NCBI GenBank assembly: GCA_965243265.1
Contig: CBDEUL010000005.1
Coordinates: forward strand, 442,625-506,624
Length of the DNA stretch: 64,000 nt
DNA from: Flavicella sp965243265
GTDB lineage: Bacteria; Bacteroidota; Bacteroidia; Flavobacteriales; Flavobacteriaceae
Direction of reading: 5' to 3'
Shown here: positions 34,478 to 43,651 of the stretch, one piece after another
Position numbering within the stretch: position 1 is the stretch's first letter
Layout: every line of letters starts with the position of its first letter
Program-made: the position numbers and the translations under genes
The notes under the pieces: model-generated
Database searches by the model: none
What the model was told of the DNA's origin: nothing
The model's input: the letters and a program-made list of their open reading frames with translations, nothing else

Positions 34478-35731
34478 TTAAGAACGTATCTGTCCGTTAC
34501 CTCTTACAATCCACTTGTAAGTTGTAATTTCTTCCAAAGCCATAGGACCTCTTGCGTGTAGTTTTTGAGTACTAATACCTATTTCAGCTCCCAATCCAAA
34601 TTGAGCACCATCTGTAAAGGCAGTAGAGCTATTTGCATATACAGCAGCGGCATCTACATTGTTTAAATAGGTTTCAATAACTGTTTCGTCTTCAGCAACA
34701 ATGGCTTCACTATGTTTAGAACTGTATTGAGCAATATGTGTCAAAGCGTGGTCTAAACTAGCAACTGTTTTTATAGACATTTTGTTAGATAAAAATTCAG
34801 TTCCAAAGTGAGATTCATCTGCTTTACGCAATAAGTTTTCTGGATAATTTCCTTTTAAAATGGCATAGGCTTCTTGATCTGCAAATATTTCAGTTTCTTT
34901 TTCAATCAAAGTATCTGTAATATTTGTTAAGTCGTTCAATCTGCTTTTATGTAGTAACAAACTATCCAAAGCATTGCAAACACTTACCCTACGAGTTTTG
35001 GCATTGTTTACAATAGCAGCTCCTTTTGCAATATCACCACTGGCATCAAAATAGGTGTGTACAATTCCCGCTCCAGTTTCAATTACTGGAACTTTGGCGT
35101 TGTCACGTACAAAGTTGATCAACCCTTGACTTCCTCTAGGAATGATAATATCTACATATTCAGTAGCATTCAACATATCAGCTGTTGCTTGTCTGTCAAT
35201 AGGTAAAAGAGTTACAACATCTGTATTGATATTGTGTTTTGAAAGTACTTCTTTTATCAAAGAAACAATGATAGTGTTTGAAAATTCAGCATCACTACTT
35301 CCTTTTAAAATACAGGCATTGTTGGTTTTAAAACACAAAGAAAAAACATCAAAAGATACGTTTGGGCGTGCTTCATAAATAATTCCAATAACCCCCATTG
35401 GCACACGTACTTTAGAAACTTTTAGTCCGTTTTCTAATTCTTTTTTTGTTAGAATTTCTCCAATAGGACTGGTAAGTTGAGCAACGTTTAAAATATCGTC
35501 TGCAATTCCTTTGATACGTTCTTTAGACAATAACAAACGATCGTATTTAGGATCGTTTTTGTCCATTCTATCCAAGTCTTTTTGGTTTTCTGTTAAAATT
35601 AAATCTGTTTTTTCAACAGCCAATTCTGAAATTTCAATCAGTACTTCGTTGATTTTTTCAGCAGATAAAGAAACCAAATCTCTACTGGCTTGTTTTACTG
35701 CTTTAAATGTATTTTCTATATCTGTATTCAT
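34478..35731 (-). CDS. proA: Glutamate-5-semialdehyde dehydrogenase (gamma-glutamyl phosphate reductase)
   Basis: Second enzyme of proline synthesis; reduces gamma-glutamyl phosphate with NADPH. The 417 residues match the family. The ALDH-type fold is shown by MGVIGIIYEARPNVSFDV, the VIPRGSQGL-like IIPRGSQGLINFV, and the catalytic cysteine in TRRVSVCNALDSLL. FGLGAEIGISTQKLHARGPMALE (quoted in part as the C-terminal family motif) is intact. It lies 12 nt after proB in the same operon. Confidence 0.97.
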   Translation of the reverse strand: MNTDIENTFKAVKQASRDLVSLSAEKINEVLIEISELAVEKTDLILTENQKDLDRMDKNDPKYDRLLLSKERIKGIADDILNVAQLTSPIGEILTKKELENGLKVSKVRVPMGVIGIIYEARPNVSFDVFSLCFKTNNACILKGSSDAEFSNTIIVSLIKEVLSKHNINTDVVTLLPIDRQATADMLNATEYVDIIIPRGSQGLINFVRDNAKVPVIETGAGIVHTYFDASGDIAKGAAIVNNAKTRRVSVCNALDSLLLHKSRLNDLTNITDTLIEKETEIFADQEAYAILKGNYPENLLRKADESHFGTEFLSNKMSIKTVASLDHALTHIAQYSSKHSEAIVAEDETVIETYLNNVDAAAVYANSSTAFTDGAQFGLGAEIGISTQKLHARGPMALEEITTYKWIVRGNGQIRS

Positions 35732-35743
35732 AATTTTATTGTT

Positions 35744-36817
35744 TTAACTTAGAAAAAGATAGTTGTAATGTACCAAAGGTACCTGGTCTCTTTTTCCTAG
35801 GTTTTCATTTGCGGTTTGAGAGTCATATGTGACTTTTCCAAGGCCTATTGCGTTGTTGTCTTCGTCTACTATTTTTACTACATCTCCTTCTTCAAAAGAT
35901 CCTTTAATTTCTGCTACCCCAACGGGAAGTAAGCTGTTACCCTCCTTTGAAAGCAATGCCTCTTTGGCTCCTTCGTTTACCACGATATAGGCTTCGTTAA
36001 AACCTTCGGAATGTGCTATCCATTTTTTTATATTAGAAGTAGTTTGTGTTGATGCTTTAAAAAAGGTACCCGTTTCTTTGTTTAAAAGAGCTTGTATAAT
36101 ATTGCTTTTAGTTCCGTTTCCAATATGAACATCAATTCCTAAATCTGCTATTTTTCTAGCGGTTGTTGCTTTTGTAAACATTCCACCGCGTCCAAATTCA
36201 GATTTTACATCAGAAACGGCATCTTTTAGGTTTACGGTTTCGTTATTATATTCTTTGATTAGTTTTGCACCCTCTTCATTAGGATGTGCGGTAAAAATAC
36301 CATCTACATTAGAAAGTAATAGTAATTTTTTAACATCCAACATACTTGCTACCAACCCAGAAAGATCGTCGTTATCAGTAAACATTAACTCTGTAACAGA
36401 AACCACATCATTTTCATTGATAATAGGGGTTACATTATTTTCAAGCAAGGCAGTTAAACAATTTTTAATGTTTAAATAATGTCTACGTGTTCTAAAAGAT
36501 TCTTTTGTAACCAATACCTGAGAACACAATAAATTGTGTTGTTGAAAATAAGAATTGTAAATTTTCATTAACTCAATTTGACCTATAGAAGATAATACTT
36601 GACGTCTACTAACGGTGTCTAAATTTTGATCTATTTGAAGAATACTACGTCCAGCGGCTACAGCACCAGAGGATACTAAAATAACTTGATAGCCTAATTT
36701 TTTTAAATCAGCAACTTGAGATACAATATGCGCAATACGTTTCTCATCAGGCAATCCAGAAGAAAGTGTGAGTACATTTGAGCCTATTTTAACCAGTATT
36801 TTTTTTAGTGTATCCAT
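35744..36817 (-). CDS. proB: Glutamate 5-kinase
   Basis: First enzyme of proline synthesis, feedback-inhibited by proline in many bacteria. The 357 residues contain the amino-acid-kinase domain (1-255), with KILVKIGSNVLT, VILVSSGAVAAG, INENDVVSV and FTDNDDLSGLVASM, and a C-terminal PUA domain (about 275-340). A predicted promoter lies at 36860-36867, and proA follows after 12 nt. No proC is present in the window. Confidence 0.97.
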   Translation of the reverse strand: MDTLKKILVKIGSNVLTLSSGLPDEKRIAHIVSQVADLKKLGYQVILVSSGAVAAGRSILQIDQNLDTVSRRQVLSSIGQIELMKIYNSYFQQHNLLCSQVLVTKESFRTRRHYLNIKNCLTALLENNVTPIINENDVVSVTELMFTDNDDLSGLVASMLDVKKLLLLSNVDGIFTAHPNEEGAKLIKEYNNETVNLKDAVSDVKSEFGRGGMFTKATTARKIADLGIDVHIGNGTKSNIIQALLNKETGTFFKASTQTTSNIKKWIAHSEGFNEAYIVVNEGAKEALLSKEGNSLLPVGVAEIKGSFEEGDVVKIVDEDNNAIGLGKVTYDSQTANENLGKRDQVPLVHYNYLFLS

Positions 36818-36859
36818 TTTGTTTCTATAGTAGATAAGGTTTCCCCACCTGTATCAGCA

Positions 36860-36867
36860 CAAAAGTA
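36860..36867 (-). promoter_or_regulatory. Predicted -7 box for proBA
   Basis: Minus-strand TACTTTTG, exact TANNTTTG, 43 nt before the proB ATG. Confidence 0.45.
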
Positions 36868-36907
36868 CAAATTTGAGCGTTAGGATAAGATGCTTTCTTT
36901 AAAAACA

Positions 36908-36937
36908 AAAAGAGCTTCTAAATTTAGAAGCTCTTTT
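36908..36937 (-). terminator. Perfect 30-bp palindromic terminator after the exported EEP gene
   Basis: AAAAGAGCTTCTAAA is followed directly by its reverse complement. It lies 24 nt past the stop at 36961 on the minus strand. Confidence 0.8.
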
Positions 36938-36960
36938 AAAATATGGTGTTAATATGAGGG

Positions 36961-38001
36961 TTATTTTTTAATCAAATATATATAAACAGGATAATGATCA
37001 CTGTAGCCTCCTGTAAAACTTTGGTTTCCAAAACTTCTATAAGGATAACCTTTGAATTTCCCTTTTTGCAAAGTTAGATAGCTAGGGTTAAAAATATAAG
37101 CTTTGTAAAAGCAAAAACTTTGATAGTTTTTATTTTTAGAGATCAGACTTTTATTGATGATGATCTGGTCAAACAAATTAGTATTGTCTCTATAAGCAAG
37201 TGTGCTATATCCTTTTTTATACAAGATTTCGTAAGGGTTGTATAAATCGGTAGAATCTACCGTTGCGCTGTTTGTTTGTGTAGCAAGTACTGTTTTGATA
37301 CTTTTATTTATAGGGTCATCATTAAAATCGCCCATAGTCAATATTTTGGCATTAGGAGTTACTGTGTAAATACTGTCCATAATTTTGGTATTTAAAAAAG
37401 CAGCTTTTTCTCGTAGCGGACTGCTTTTCGCTGCTCCCCCTCTTCTAGAAGGCCAATGGTTTACAATAATATAAATAAGTTCGTTTTCTAAATAACCCGC
37501 AACTACCAATTGGTCTCTTGTATGAATTCGAACTCCTTTAGCATTCCATAATTTTAAAGTATGTGACTGGTAATGGATAGGTGTAAAGTGTCTTTTTCGG
37601 TACAATAAAGCAACATCAATACCTCTTAAGTCAGGGGAGTCTTGATGGATAATACCATAGTTTTTATGGATTAAATATTTGTGATTAACGAGGTCTTCTA
37701 GTACTTGTTTGTTTTCAACTTCTGCAACTCCAATAACAGAAGGACTTGTATTGGTTTTTTCAGAACCAATTTCAGAAATCACTTTTGCCATATTGTTTAT
37801 TTTCTGAAAATAGATTTCTTGTCGGTTGTTTTTGATTACTGCCATAGGACTGGCTTCATCATTTTTCTCAGGGTCATTTATGGTATCAAACAGATTTTCC
37901 AAATTATAAAAAGCAACAGTGTGTATTTTGTAATTTTTTGTTTGGCTTTGTAATACAGTAGTATAGCTTATAATTAGGAAAATAAGAAGGGGTAATCTCA
38001 T
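36961..38001 (-). CDS. Exported endonuclease/exonuclease/phosphatase (EEP) family protein
   Basis: A 346-residue DNase I-like metallophosphoesterase with an N-terminal signal peptide (MRLPLLIFLIISYTTVLQSQ). The EEP catalytic elements are visible: FYNLENLFD, the metal-binding glutamate in GVAEVENK, NHWPSRRGG, the GDFND motif and the terminal GGYSDHYPVYI with the catalytic histidine. It should act in the periplasm or outside the cell on nucleic acids or phosphoesters. It is divergent from the TonB-dependent receptor at 38091 (89-nt gap) and is clearly paralogous to the cytoplasmic-looking EEP protein at 43634-44587. Confidence 0.92.
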   Translation of the reverse strand: MRLPLLIFLIISYTTVLQSQTKNYKIHTVAFYNLENLFDTINDPEKNDEASPMAVIKNNRQEIYFQKINNMAKVISEIGSEKTNTSPSVIGVAEVENKQVLEDLVNHKYLIHKNYGIIHQDSPDLRGIDVALLYRKRHFTPIHYQSHTLKLWNAKGVRIHTRDQLVVAGYLENELIYIIVNHWPSRRGGAAKSSPLREKAAFLNTKIMDSIYTVTPNAKILTMGDFNDDPINKSIKTVLATQTNSATVDSTDLYNPYEILYKKGYSTLAYRDNTNLFDQIIINKSLISKNKNYQSFCFYKAYIFNPSYLTLQKGKFKGYPYRSFGNQSFTGGYSDHYPVYIYLIKK

Positions 38002-38090
38002 AGTGTATTTTTAATGTAAAGTACAAAATATAAGAAAACAGTTGGTCGTATTGTATTTTTTGTAAATTGTTAGTGCTATGATTATTTGTT

Positions 38091-40856
38091 ATGGAAAAGA
38101 ATTTTACTTCATTTTTATATGGAGCAATTTGCTATTTCTGTTTGTTTGTAAATAAAGGCTTTTCGCAAGTTCGTGTAGAAGGACAGCTTGTAAAAGAAAA
38201 TTCAATGGAAGCTGTTGAAGGAGTTTTGTTGGGTTTTAAAGAGCTGTCTATTAAAAAGTATTCAAACAAAGAAGGGCATTTTGTATTCCAAGAAATTCCT
38301 AAAGGAAGTTTTACATTAGAATTGTCTTGTAAAGGATATCAGTCTAAGATATTTCCCCTAACAATAGAGGGTAAGGGTGTTTTGGATTTAGGGGTATTGG
38401 TTTTATATGCTGAAAATACAGAGGTTGAAGAAACCATGATGGTTTCATTATCTGAAGACGATTTAGAGAATGAAGAAGTTGGGGGAGCTAACAATATAAG
38501 CGGTCTGTTATTTTCATCTAAAGATGTTTTTTTAAGAACGGCCGCCTTTAGTTTTAGTCAGGCGAGGTTTAAAATTAGAGGATATGATAGTAGAGAAGGT
38601 GCCGTTTTAATCAATGGAGTTTCTATGAACAAGATGTTTGATGGAAGACCTCAATGGTCTAACTGGGGAGGTTTAAACAATATGATGCGAAATCAATATT
38701 TTACCTTGGGTTTGCAACCTTCAGAAATAACTTTTGGAAGTGTTTTAGGAACTACCCATATTTCAACAAAAGTATCAGAATACAGACCTGGTACAAGCGT
38801 ATCTTATGTGGCAGCCAATGGAAGTTATCAAGGGCGTATCATGGCATCATTTGTTTCAAATTTTTCTAAAAAAGGTTGGGGGTTGGCTATATCAGCATCA
38901 CGGCGTTTTGCTCAAGAAGGTTATATAGAAGGAACAACTTACAATGCATGGTCGGGTTTTTTAGCTGTTGAAAAGAAATTTAACTCAAATCAGCGGTTAA
39001 ATTTTACAGCATTGATGGCGTTTAATAGAAGAGGTAAATCTTCAGCAAATACAAAAGAAGTTTCCGATGTAAAAGGGTATCAATACAATTCCTATTGGGG
39101 TTTTCAAGAAGGAGCGTTAAGAAATTCTAGGGTAAAAGAAGTATCAGAACCTGTATTGATGTTACATCACGATTGGAAAATAAACAATACTACAGAATTA
39201 GCATCTGTAATGTACTATCAATTTGGGCACATAGGAAATAGTCGTTTAGGAATGGTAAACGCCACAAGTCCAGACCCTACTTATTATAAAAAGTTACCTA
39301 GTTATTATTTGAGGTTTCAGGAGAATCCTGATTACAGTACGGCATATCTTTCTTTAAAATCTTTCGAAGAAGATGGGCAAATTAATTGGCAAAAAATGTA
39401 TAAAGTAAACACTACGACAAACAGTTCTAATTATTACTTGTATGAAGATAGGAATGATGATGTTTCTATGGGGGTTAATATTAATTTAAGAAAAGAATTT
39501 GCGGAGCATACGTTATTTACAGGAGCTATTTTTTATAAAAAAGTAAGCAGTCATAATTACGCAAAAGTATTAGATGATTTGGGAGGAGGAGGCTTTTTAG
39601 ATGTGGATTCTTTTGCAGAAACTTCCGTACAAGAGAACAATGTACATACGCCAGATAGGTTTGTTACAGAAGGAGCTATTTTTCAGTACAATTACACGTT
39701 AGAATTGCAAGAGGCGAATTTGTTTACCCAATTACAGTCAGCCTATAAAAGTTTAGACTATTATGTTTCAATGGACTTAAAAAATACAGCTTTTTATAGG
39801 GTAGGACACTACGAAAACGGAAAGTATATAGGAAACTCTTTGGGAGTTGGAAAACAAAACTCATTCTTAGATTTTAGTTTAAAAGGAGGAGGCGTTTATA
39901 AAATATCGGGGAGGCATTTGATAGATTTTAATGTAGGATATTTATCACGTCCGCCTAATTTGAGAAACTCTTATACCAATGTACGTTTAAACCATGATGT
40001 TGCTCCAAAATTAAATAGTGAAAAAATATATACAGGTGATATAACCTACTCTTATAGAGCTCCAAATACACTGTTGAGGCTTACAGGCTATCATACACTT
40101 TTTTCAAATGTTATAGAATCTTCTTTCTCTTTTTCACAAGGATTGCAAGGAGATATTTCTGATTTTGTATCTCAAACCTTAACAGGAATTCAAAAAAGAC
40201 ATATGGGGTTAGAGTTGGGGATTCAAAGAAATATACATTCAACTGTTGTACTCAATACAGTTTTGGCGGTAGGAAATTACAGCTATGCAAACAATCCGAA
40301 TTTATATGTGAATTCAGATTTGTTAAGAGATCAAGATCAAAATTTTGGAACTGCATATTTAAAAGGGTATAAGTTAGGAGGAAGCCCTCAAAGAGCATTG
40401 TCTGTAGGGATAGAATACAGAGACCCTAAATATTGGTGGATAGGTGTAAATGGAAACATATTGACGAATAATTATGTTCAGGTTTCACCATTGCTAAGAA
40501 CAGATAATTTTTTCTTAGATATAGATGAAATTCCTTTTGTGAGTGAGGCTACAGGAAGTGAAGTTTCTCAAGAAGAGGTCGATGTGCTGTTGACACAAGA
40601 GAAATTTCAAGATGTGTTTTTAGTGAATCTTGTAGGGGGGAAATCTTGGAAGATAAATGAAACGTATTTGAGCTTTTTTGGCAGTATTAATAATGTATTC
40701 AATGCTGTTTATAAAACAGGAGGCTATGAACAATCTAGAAACGCAAATTATGAGCAGTTGGTAAAAGATAAAAAATTACAATCGCCAATTTTTGGCAATA
40801 AATATTGGTACGGTTACGGAACTACATCTTATTTAATGCTGTCACTAAGGTTCTAA
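38091..40856 (+). CDS. TonB-dependent outer-membrane receptor next to DUF5689/EEP genes
   Basis: A 921-residue receptor. It has a signal peptide (1-25, ending GFSQ), a CarboxypepD_reg-like domain at about 27-112 (VEGQLVKENSMEAVEGVLLG), a plug at about 125-245 with RFKIRGYDSREGAVLINGV, and a long barrel ending SYLMLSLRF. No SusD gene follows; instead a DUF5689/lamin-tail lipoprotein starts 20 nt after its stop. The pairing suggests that the lipoprotein captures the substrate for this receptor. The EEP enzymes on both sides point to nucleic acids or their breakdown products, by inference. Confidence 0.92.
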   Translation: MEKNFTSFLYGAICYFCLFVNKGFSQVRVEGQLVKENSMEAVEGVLLGFKELSIKKYSNKEGHFVFQEIPKGSFTLELSCKGYQSKIFPLTIEGKGVLDLGVLVLYAENTEVEETMMVSLSEDDLENEEVGGANNISGLLFSSKDVFLRTAAFSFSQARFKIRGYDSREGAVLINGVSMNKMFDGRPQWSNWGGLNNMMRNQYFTLGLQPSEITFGSVLGTTHISTKVSEYRPGTSVSYVAANGSYQGRIMASFVSNFSKKGWGLAISASRRFAQEGYIEGTTYNAWSGFLAVEKKFNSNQRLNFTALMAFNRRGKSSANTKEVSDVKGYQYNSYWGFQEGALRNSRVKEVSEPVLMLHHDWKINNTTELASVMYYQFGHIGNSRLGMVNATSPDPTYYKKLPSYYLRFQENPDYSTAYLSLKSFEEDGQINWQKMYKVNTTTNSSNYYLYEDRNDDVSMGVNINLRKEFAEHTLFTGAIFYKKVSSHNYAKVLDDLGGGGFLDVDSFAETSVQENNVHTPDRFVTEGAIFQYNYTLELQEANLFTQLQSAYKSLDYYVSMDLKNTAFYRVGHYENGKYIGNSLGVGKQNSFLDFSLKGGGVYKISGRHLIDFNVGYLSRPPNLRNSYTNVRLNHDVAPKLNSEKIYTGDITYSYRAPNTLLRLTGYHTLFSNVIESSFSFSQGLQGDISDFVSQTLTGIQKRHMGLELGIQRNIHSTVVLNTVLAVGNYSYANNPNLYVNSDLLRDQDQNFGTAYLKGYKLGGSPQRALSVGIEYRDPKYWWIGVNGNILTNNYVQVSPLLRTDNFFLDIDEIPFVSEATGSEVSQEEVDVLLTQEKFQDVFLVNLVGGKSWKINETYLSFFGSINNVFNAVYKTGGYEQSRNANYEQLVKDKKLQSPIFGNKYWYGYGTTSYLMLSLRF

Positions 40857-40875
40857 GTATATTAAAAGAAGTGTT

Positions 40876-42918
40876 ATGAAAACTAAAAGTATATATATCT
40901 ATTTATTAATGTGGAGTATTTTTTCATGTGTTTCAGATTCAGATTTTGCAACACCAAATGTAAATTGTACAGATCCGAATATAAAAGCAACCAATTCCAT
41001 TCAAGAGATAAAAGAAATGGCAGGTTTTGGAGTGGTCACTTTTTCTGAAGATTTGATTCTAGAGGGGTATGTGATTTCTAATGATGAATCGGGTAATATA
41101 TACAAAACTCTATATATACAAGACGCTTACGAAAACCCAACTTCAGGAATAAAATTTTTAATAGATCAAACCAATTTGTATACAACCTATAATGTAGGTC
41201 GTAAAATATGTGTAAAGTTAAAAGGACTTTCTATAGGTTATGATAAAGGAAGTTTGGCAATAGGAAAAGGAGGTTCAGATGGACTGGAAAGGATTTCTAG
41301 TTTTGAGGTTAAAAATCATTTTTTTAGAACCTGTGAAGTAGCAACAATTGTACCTAAAGAACTTTCTGTTGCAGCGTTTGATAAAGAGTATGTGTCTTTA
41401 TTAGTAAAATTGAAGAATGTGCAAGTTTCAAATAAAGATATAGGAGAAACTTTGGGGAATTTGGAATCAACAGAAACTGTTTATAGAAATTGGGAAGAGG
41501 TCGATGATGAATGTAATTTGCTAAATATTTTTGAAGTGCCTGTCAGTGGGTTTTCTAGTATAAAAAGTTTACAATCACCAAAAGGTAAAGGAGAGTTGAC
41601 AGGTGTTTTAGATTTGTATTATTCAAAATATCAATTTTTATTGAGAGATTCTTTGGCTTTTCAAATGGATTTTTTACGATGTGAAAACTCTATAAAACAA
41701 GCCCCCAATACTACAATTAGAGCTTTAAAAGAATATCCAAAAGAACAAATTGTAGAGTTGGGAGTTTCTGAAAATATGGTTTTAAAGGGATATGTAATTT
41801 CTTCAGATGAATATGGAAGTTTTCAAAACGTATTAATTCTACAAGATGCTGTAGAGAACCCCACAGGTGGAATTCGAATTCTTCTTGGTAAGGATAATTT
41901 ATACGAAAGTTTTCAAGTAGGAGATGAGGTTTTTGTAAAGTTAAACCGTTTGGCATTAAAAATTATTGACGATCAGCTTACTTTAGGTTTTACTGATGGA
42001 AGTTCTATATTACCTATTGAAGAAGAACAAATAGAGGCACATGTATTTCGTACAGGAACTAATTTTAAAATACAGCCAATAACTTTAGATATTGAAAGTT
42101 TAATTCCTCAGTTTATATCAAATACTTTGGTAGAGGTAGATGATGTACAACTTTTAGAAAATGAGTTGGGCAGTGCATTTGCATATTTTTCTGGAACAGC
42201 AGATGGGGTTAGGACGTTAGGCAATTGTGAAAGTTTAAACAGACTTAATGTTTTTACAAGCGGAAATTCATTATTTGCAAATGAAGAATTTCCGAAGGGA
42301 AGAGGAAGTATTATGGGAATTGGAGTTCATAATGAAATAGGATATGAATTTGAATTGATTTCAAAAGAAGATGTTGTATTTGTGGAGCCTTATGAGTTAT
42401 GTAAAGAAGTACAATCAAATATTCTGATAACAGAAATAGCAGATCCAGAGAATGCTATAGGAGCTAGGTTTGTAGAATTATATAATGCAGGAGACTCAAC
42501 TATTAGCTTATCAGGGTGGAAACTCCATAAATATATAAATGGAAGCACTTCTGTTTCAGGTTCAGGTTTAGATTTGTCTGCCATTACAATTGAAAAAGGA
42601 GGTTTTGCAGTAATTGCCAATACTAATTTTGAAACTATTTTTCAGAAAGAAGCAACGCTTACTTCAACATATATTTCAGGTACAGGAGATGATGTGTATG
42701 AATTGGTAGATGGCAATGGGGCTGTTCACGATGTTTTTGGAAAGGTGGGTGAAGATGGTACAGGGCTTTCTTGGGAATATTTAGATGGAAAGGCAATACG
42801 TAATTTGGAAGTACAATTTTCGAATGCTGATTTTGAAATATCGGAATGGCAGGTGTTTTCAAAATCAAAAGGTGCTAAAAAAATAGCTCCTCAAGACTTC
42901 AGTCCATTTTATAGATAA
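40876..42918 (+). CDS. DUF5689 and lamin-tail-domain lipoprotein
   Basis: A 680-residue lipoprotein with lipobox FSC and lipid cysteine C18 (MKTKSIYIYLLMWSIFSC). Two tandem DUF5689 units of similar build follow: LEGYVISNDESGNIYKTLYI with NVGRKICVKLKGLSI, and LKGYVISSDEYGSFQNVLIL with QVGDEVFVKLNRLAL. Each has the strand order of an OB fold. A lamin-tail domain lies at about 515-630 (ILITEIADPENAIGARFVELYN, quoted in parts: GARFVELYNAGDSTISLSGW). Lamin-tail and OB folds often accompany secreted nucleases. It starts 20 nt after the TonB-dependent receptor and is probably its surface-exposed partner. Confidence 0.88.
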   Translation: MKTKSIYIYLLMWSIFSCVSDSDFATPNVNCTDPNIKATNSIQEIKEMAGFGVVTFSEDLILEGYVISNDESGNIYKTLYIQDAYENPTSGIKFLIDQTNLYTTYNVGRKICVKLKGLSIGYDKGSLAIGKGGSDGLERISSFEVKNHFFRTCEVATIVPKELSVAAFDKEYVSLLVKLKNVQVSNKDIGETLGNLESTETVYRNWEEVDDECNLLNIFEVPVSGFSSIKSLQSPKGKGELTGVLDLYYSKYQFLLRDSLAFQMDFLRCENSIKQAPNTTIRALKEYPKEQIVELGVSENMVLKGYVISSDEYGSFQNVLILQDAVENPTGGIRILLGKDNLYESFQVGDEVFVKLNRLALKIIDDQLTLGFTDGSSILPIEEEQIEAHVFRTGTNFKIQPITLDIESLIPQFISNTLVEVDDVQLLENELGSAFAYFSGTADGVRTLGNCESLNRLNVFTSGNSLFANEEFPKGRGSIMGIGVHNEIGYEFELISKEDVVFVEPYELCKEVQSNILITEIADPENAIGARFVELYNAGDSTISLSGWKLHKYINGSTSVSGSGLDLSAITIEKGGFAVIANTNFETIFQKEATLTSTYISGTGDDVYELVDGNGAVHDVFGKVGEDGTGLSWEYLDGKAIRNLEVQFSNADFEISEWQVFSKSKGAKKIAPQDFSPFYR

Positions 42919-43242
42919 AAAATAAAAATATTTTTTTGAAATGTTTTTTATTTAACAATAAGGAAACATTGAGCTATTTTTAGGTAGAAGCTATTTTGAG
43001 GATTTATAAATTAACTCCTTTGAAAAATAGTAAATTTATAAAATGAAAACGTTTTCATAAATTTTGAGAAATGTTTTGTGTGTCTTTTTTAGAGAAAGTA
43101 ACAATGTTTCTTTTGTGTTAAAAGAGTCTGTTTTTTGTATTTTTTTTAAGTTGTATAAAGGGTTTGTTAGCTTTGTGGTTAGGGTGTTTTTTTGCTTTGG
43201 CATTATCTTTGTTTTAGTCAAGTCAAATAAAAAAATGAAAAA
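42919..43242 (+). other. AT-rich intergenic segment with a promoter but no recognised gene
   Basis: 324 nt between the DUF5689 gene and the small exported protein. It is very T-rich on the plus strand in its second half. A short frame of 60 codons (43064-43246) has low-complexity F/V/K composition and I do not accept it as a gene. The only supported element is the -7 box at 43204. Confidence 0.5.
43204..43211 (+). promoter_or_regulatory. Predicted -7 box for the small exported protein
   Basis: TATCTTTG, exact TANNTTTG, 32 nt before the first ATG of the next gene. No properly spaced TTTG -33 box was found. Confidence 0.5.
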
Positions 43243-43599
43243 ATGAGAACAACAATGAAAACAACAGCAATTCAAATTATAGTATTATTTTTAGGAACAT
43301 TTACTGCATTTGCAACAACACCTAGAGAAGAAGCTTTTAAAGGAAGATTAAGAGATAAAATAGAAAGTTTTTTAGAAAAGCCTACACTTACAACAGAAGA
43401 AACTGAGGTTTTTGCAACAGTAGAGTTTATGTTAAACGCTAAAGGTAAGATCGTAGTTTTAAACATCTCTTCAGATAGCGATGTTGCAGATTCTTTTATA
43501 AAAGAAAGATTAGACGATCGTAGGTTGATAAGCGCAAAAAATAAAGTTACTAGAGATCGTACCTATGTAGTTCCTGTAAAAATTTACTTAAAGAGCTAA
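43243..43599 (+). CDS. Small exported protein of unknown function
   Basis: 118 residues. The ATG at 43243 and another at 43255 (MKTTAIQIIVLFLGTFTAFA) are both possible; either gives a signal peptide cleaved near FATT. The mature part of about 95 residues has ETEVFATVEFMLNAKGKIVVLNI, then an acidic helix and a strand YVVPVKIYLKS. This beta-alpha-beta-beta outline recalls a TonB C-terminal-like fold, but I see no family signature. It is probably periplasmic. It converges on the EEP gene at 43634 and they share a terminator. Confidence 0.7.
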   Translation: MRTTMKTTAIQIIVLFLGTFTAFATTPREEAFKGRLRDKIESFLEKPTLTTEETEVFATVEFMLNAKGKIVVLNISSDSDVADSFIKERLDDRRLISAKNKVTRDRTYVVPVKIYLKS

Positions 43600-43620
43600 A
43601 ACTTTTTGTTTAAAGAAAGC

Positions 43621-43651
43621 AAACCACAAACTTTTACGTTTGTGGTTTTTT
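43621..43651. terminator. Bidirectional terminator overlapping the EEP stop codon
   Basis: AAACCACAAAC pairs with GTTTGTGGTTT around a 6-nt loop, then T7. The stop codon of the minus-strand EEP gene (43634-43636) lies inside the loop. Confidence 0.8.

Noticed and set aside
43064..43246. 60-codon frame MRNVLCVFF...
   Set aside because: It is low-complexity F/V/K sequence in an AT-rich spacer, overlaps the promoter of the next gene and has no homology I recognise.
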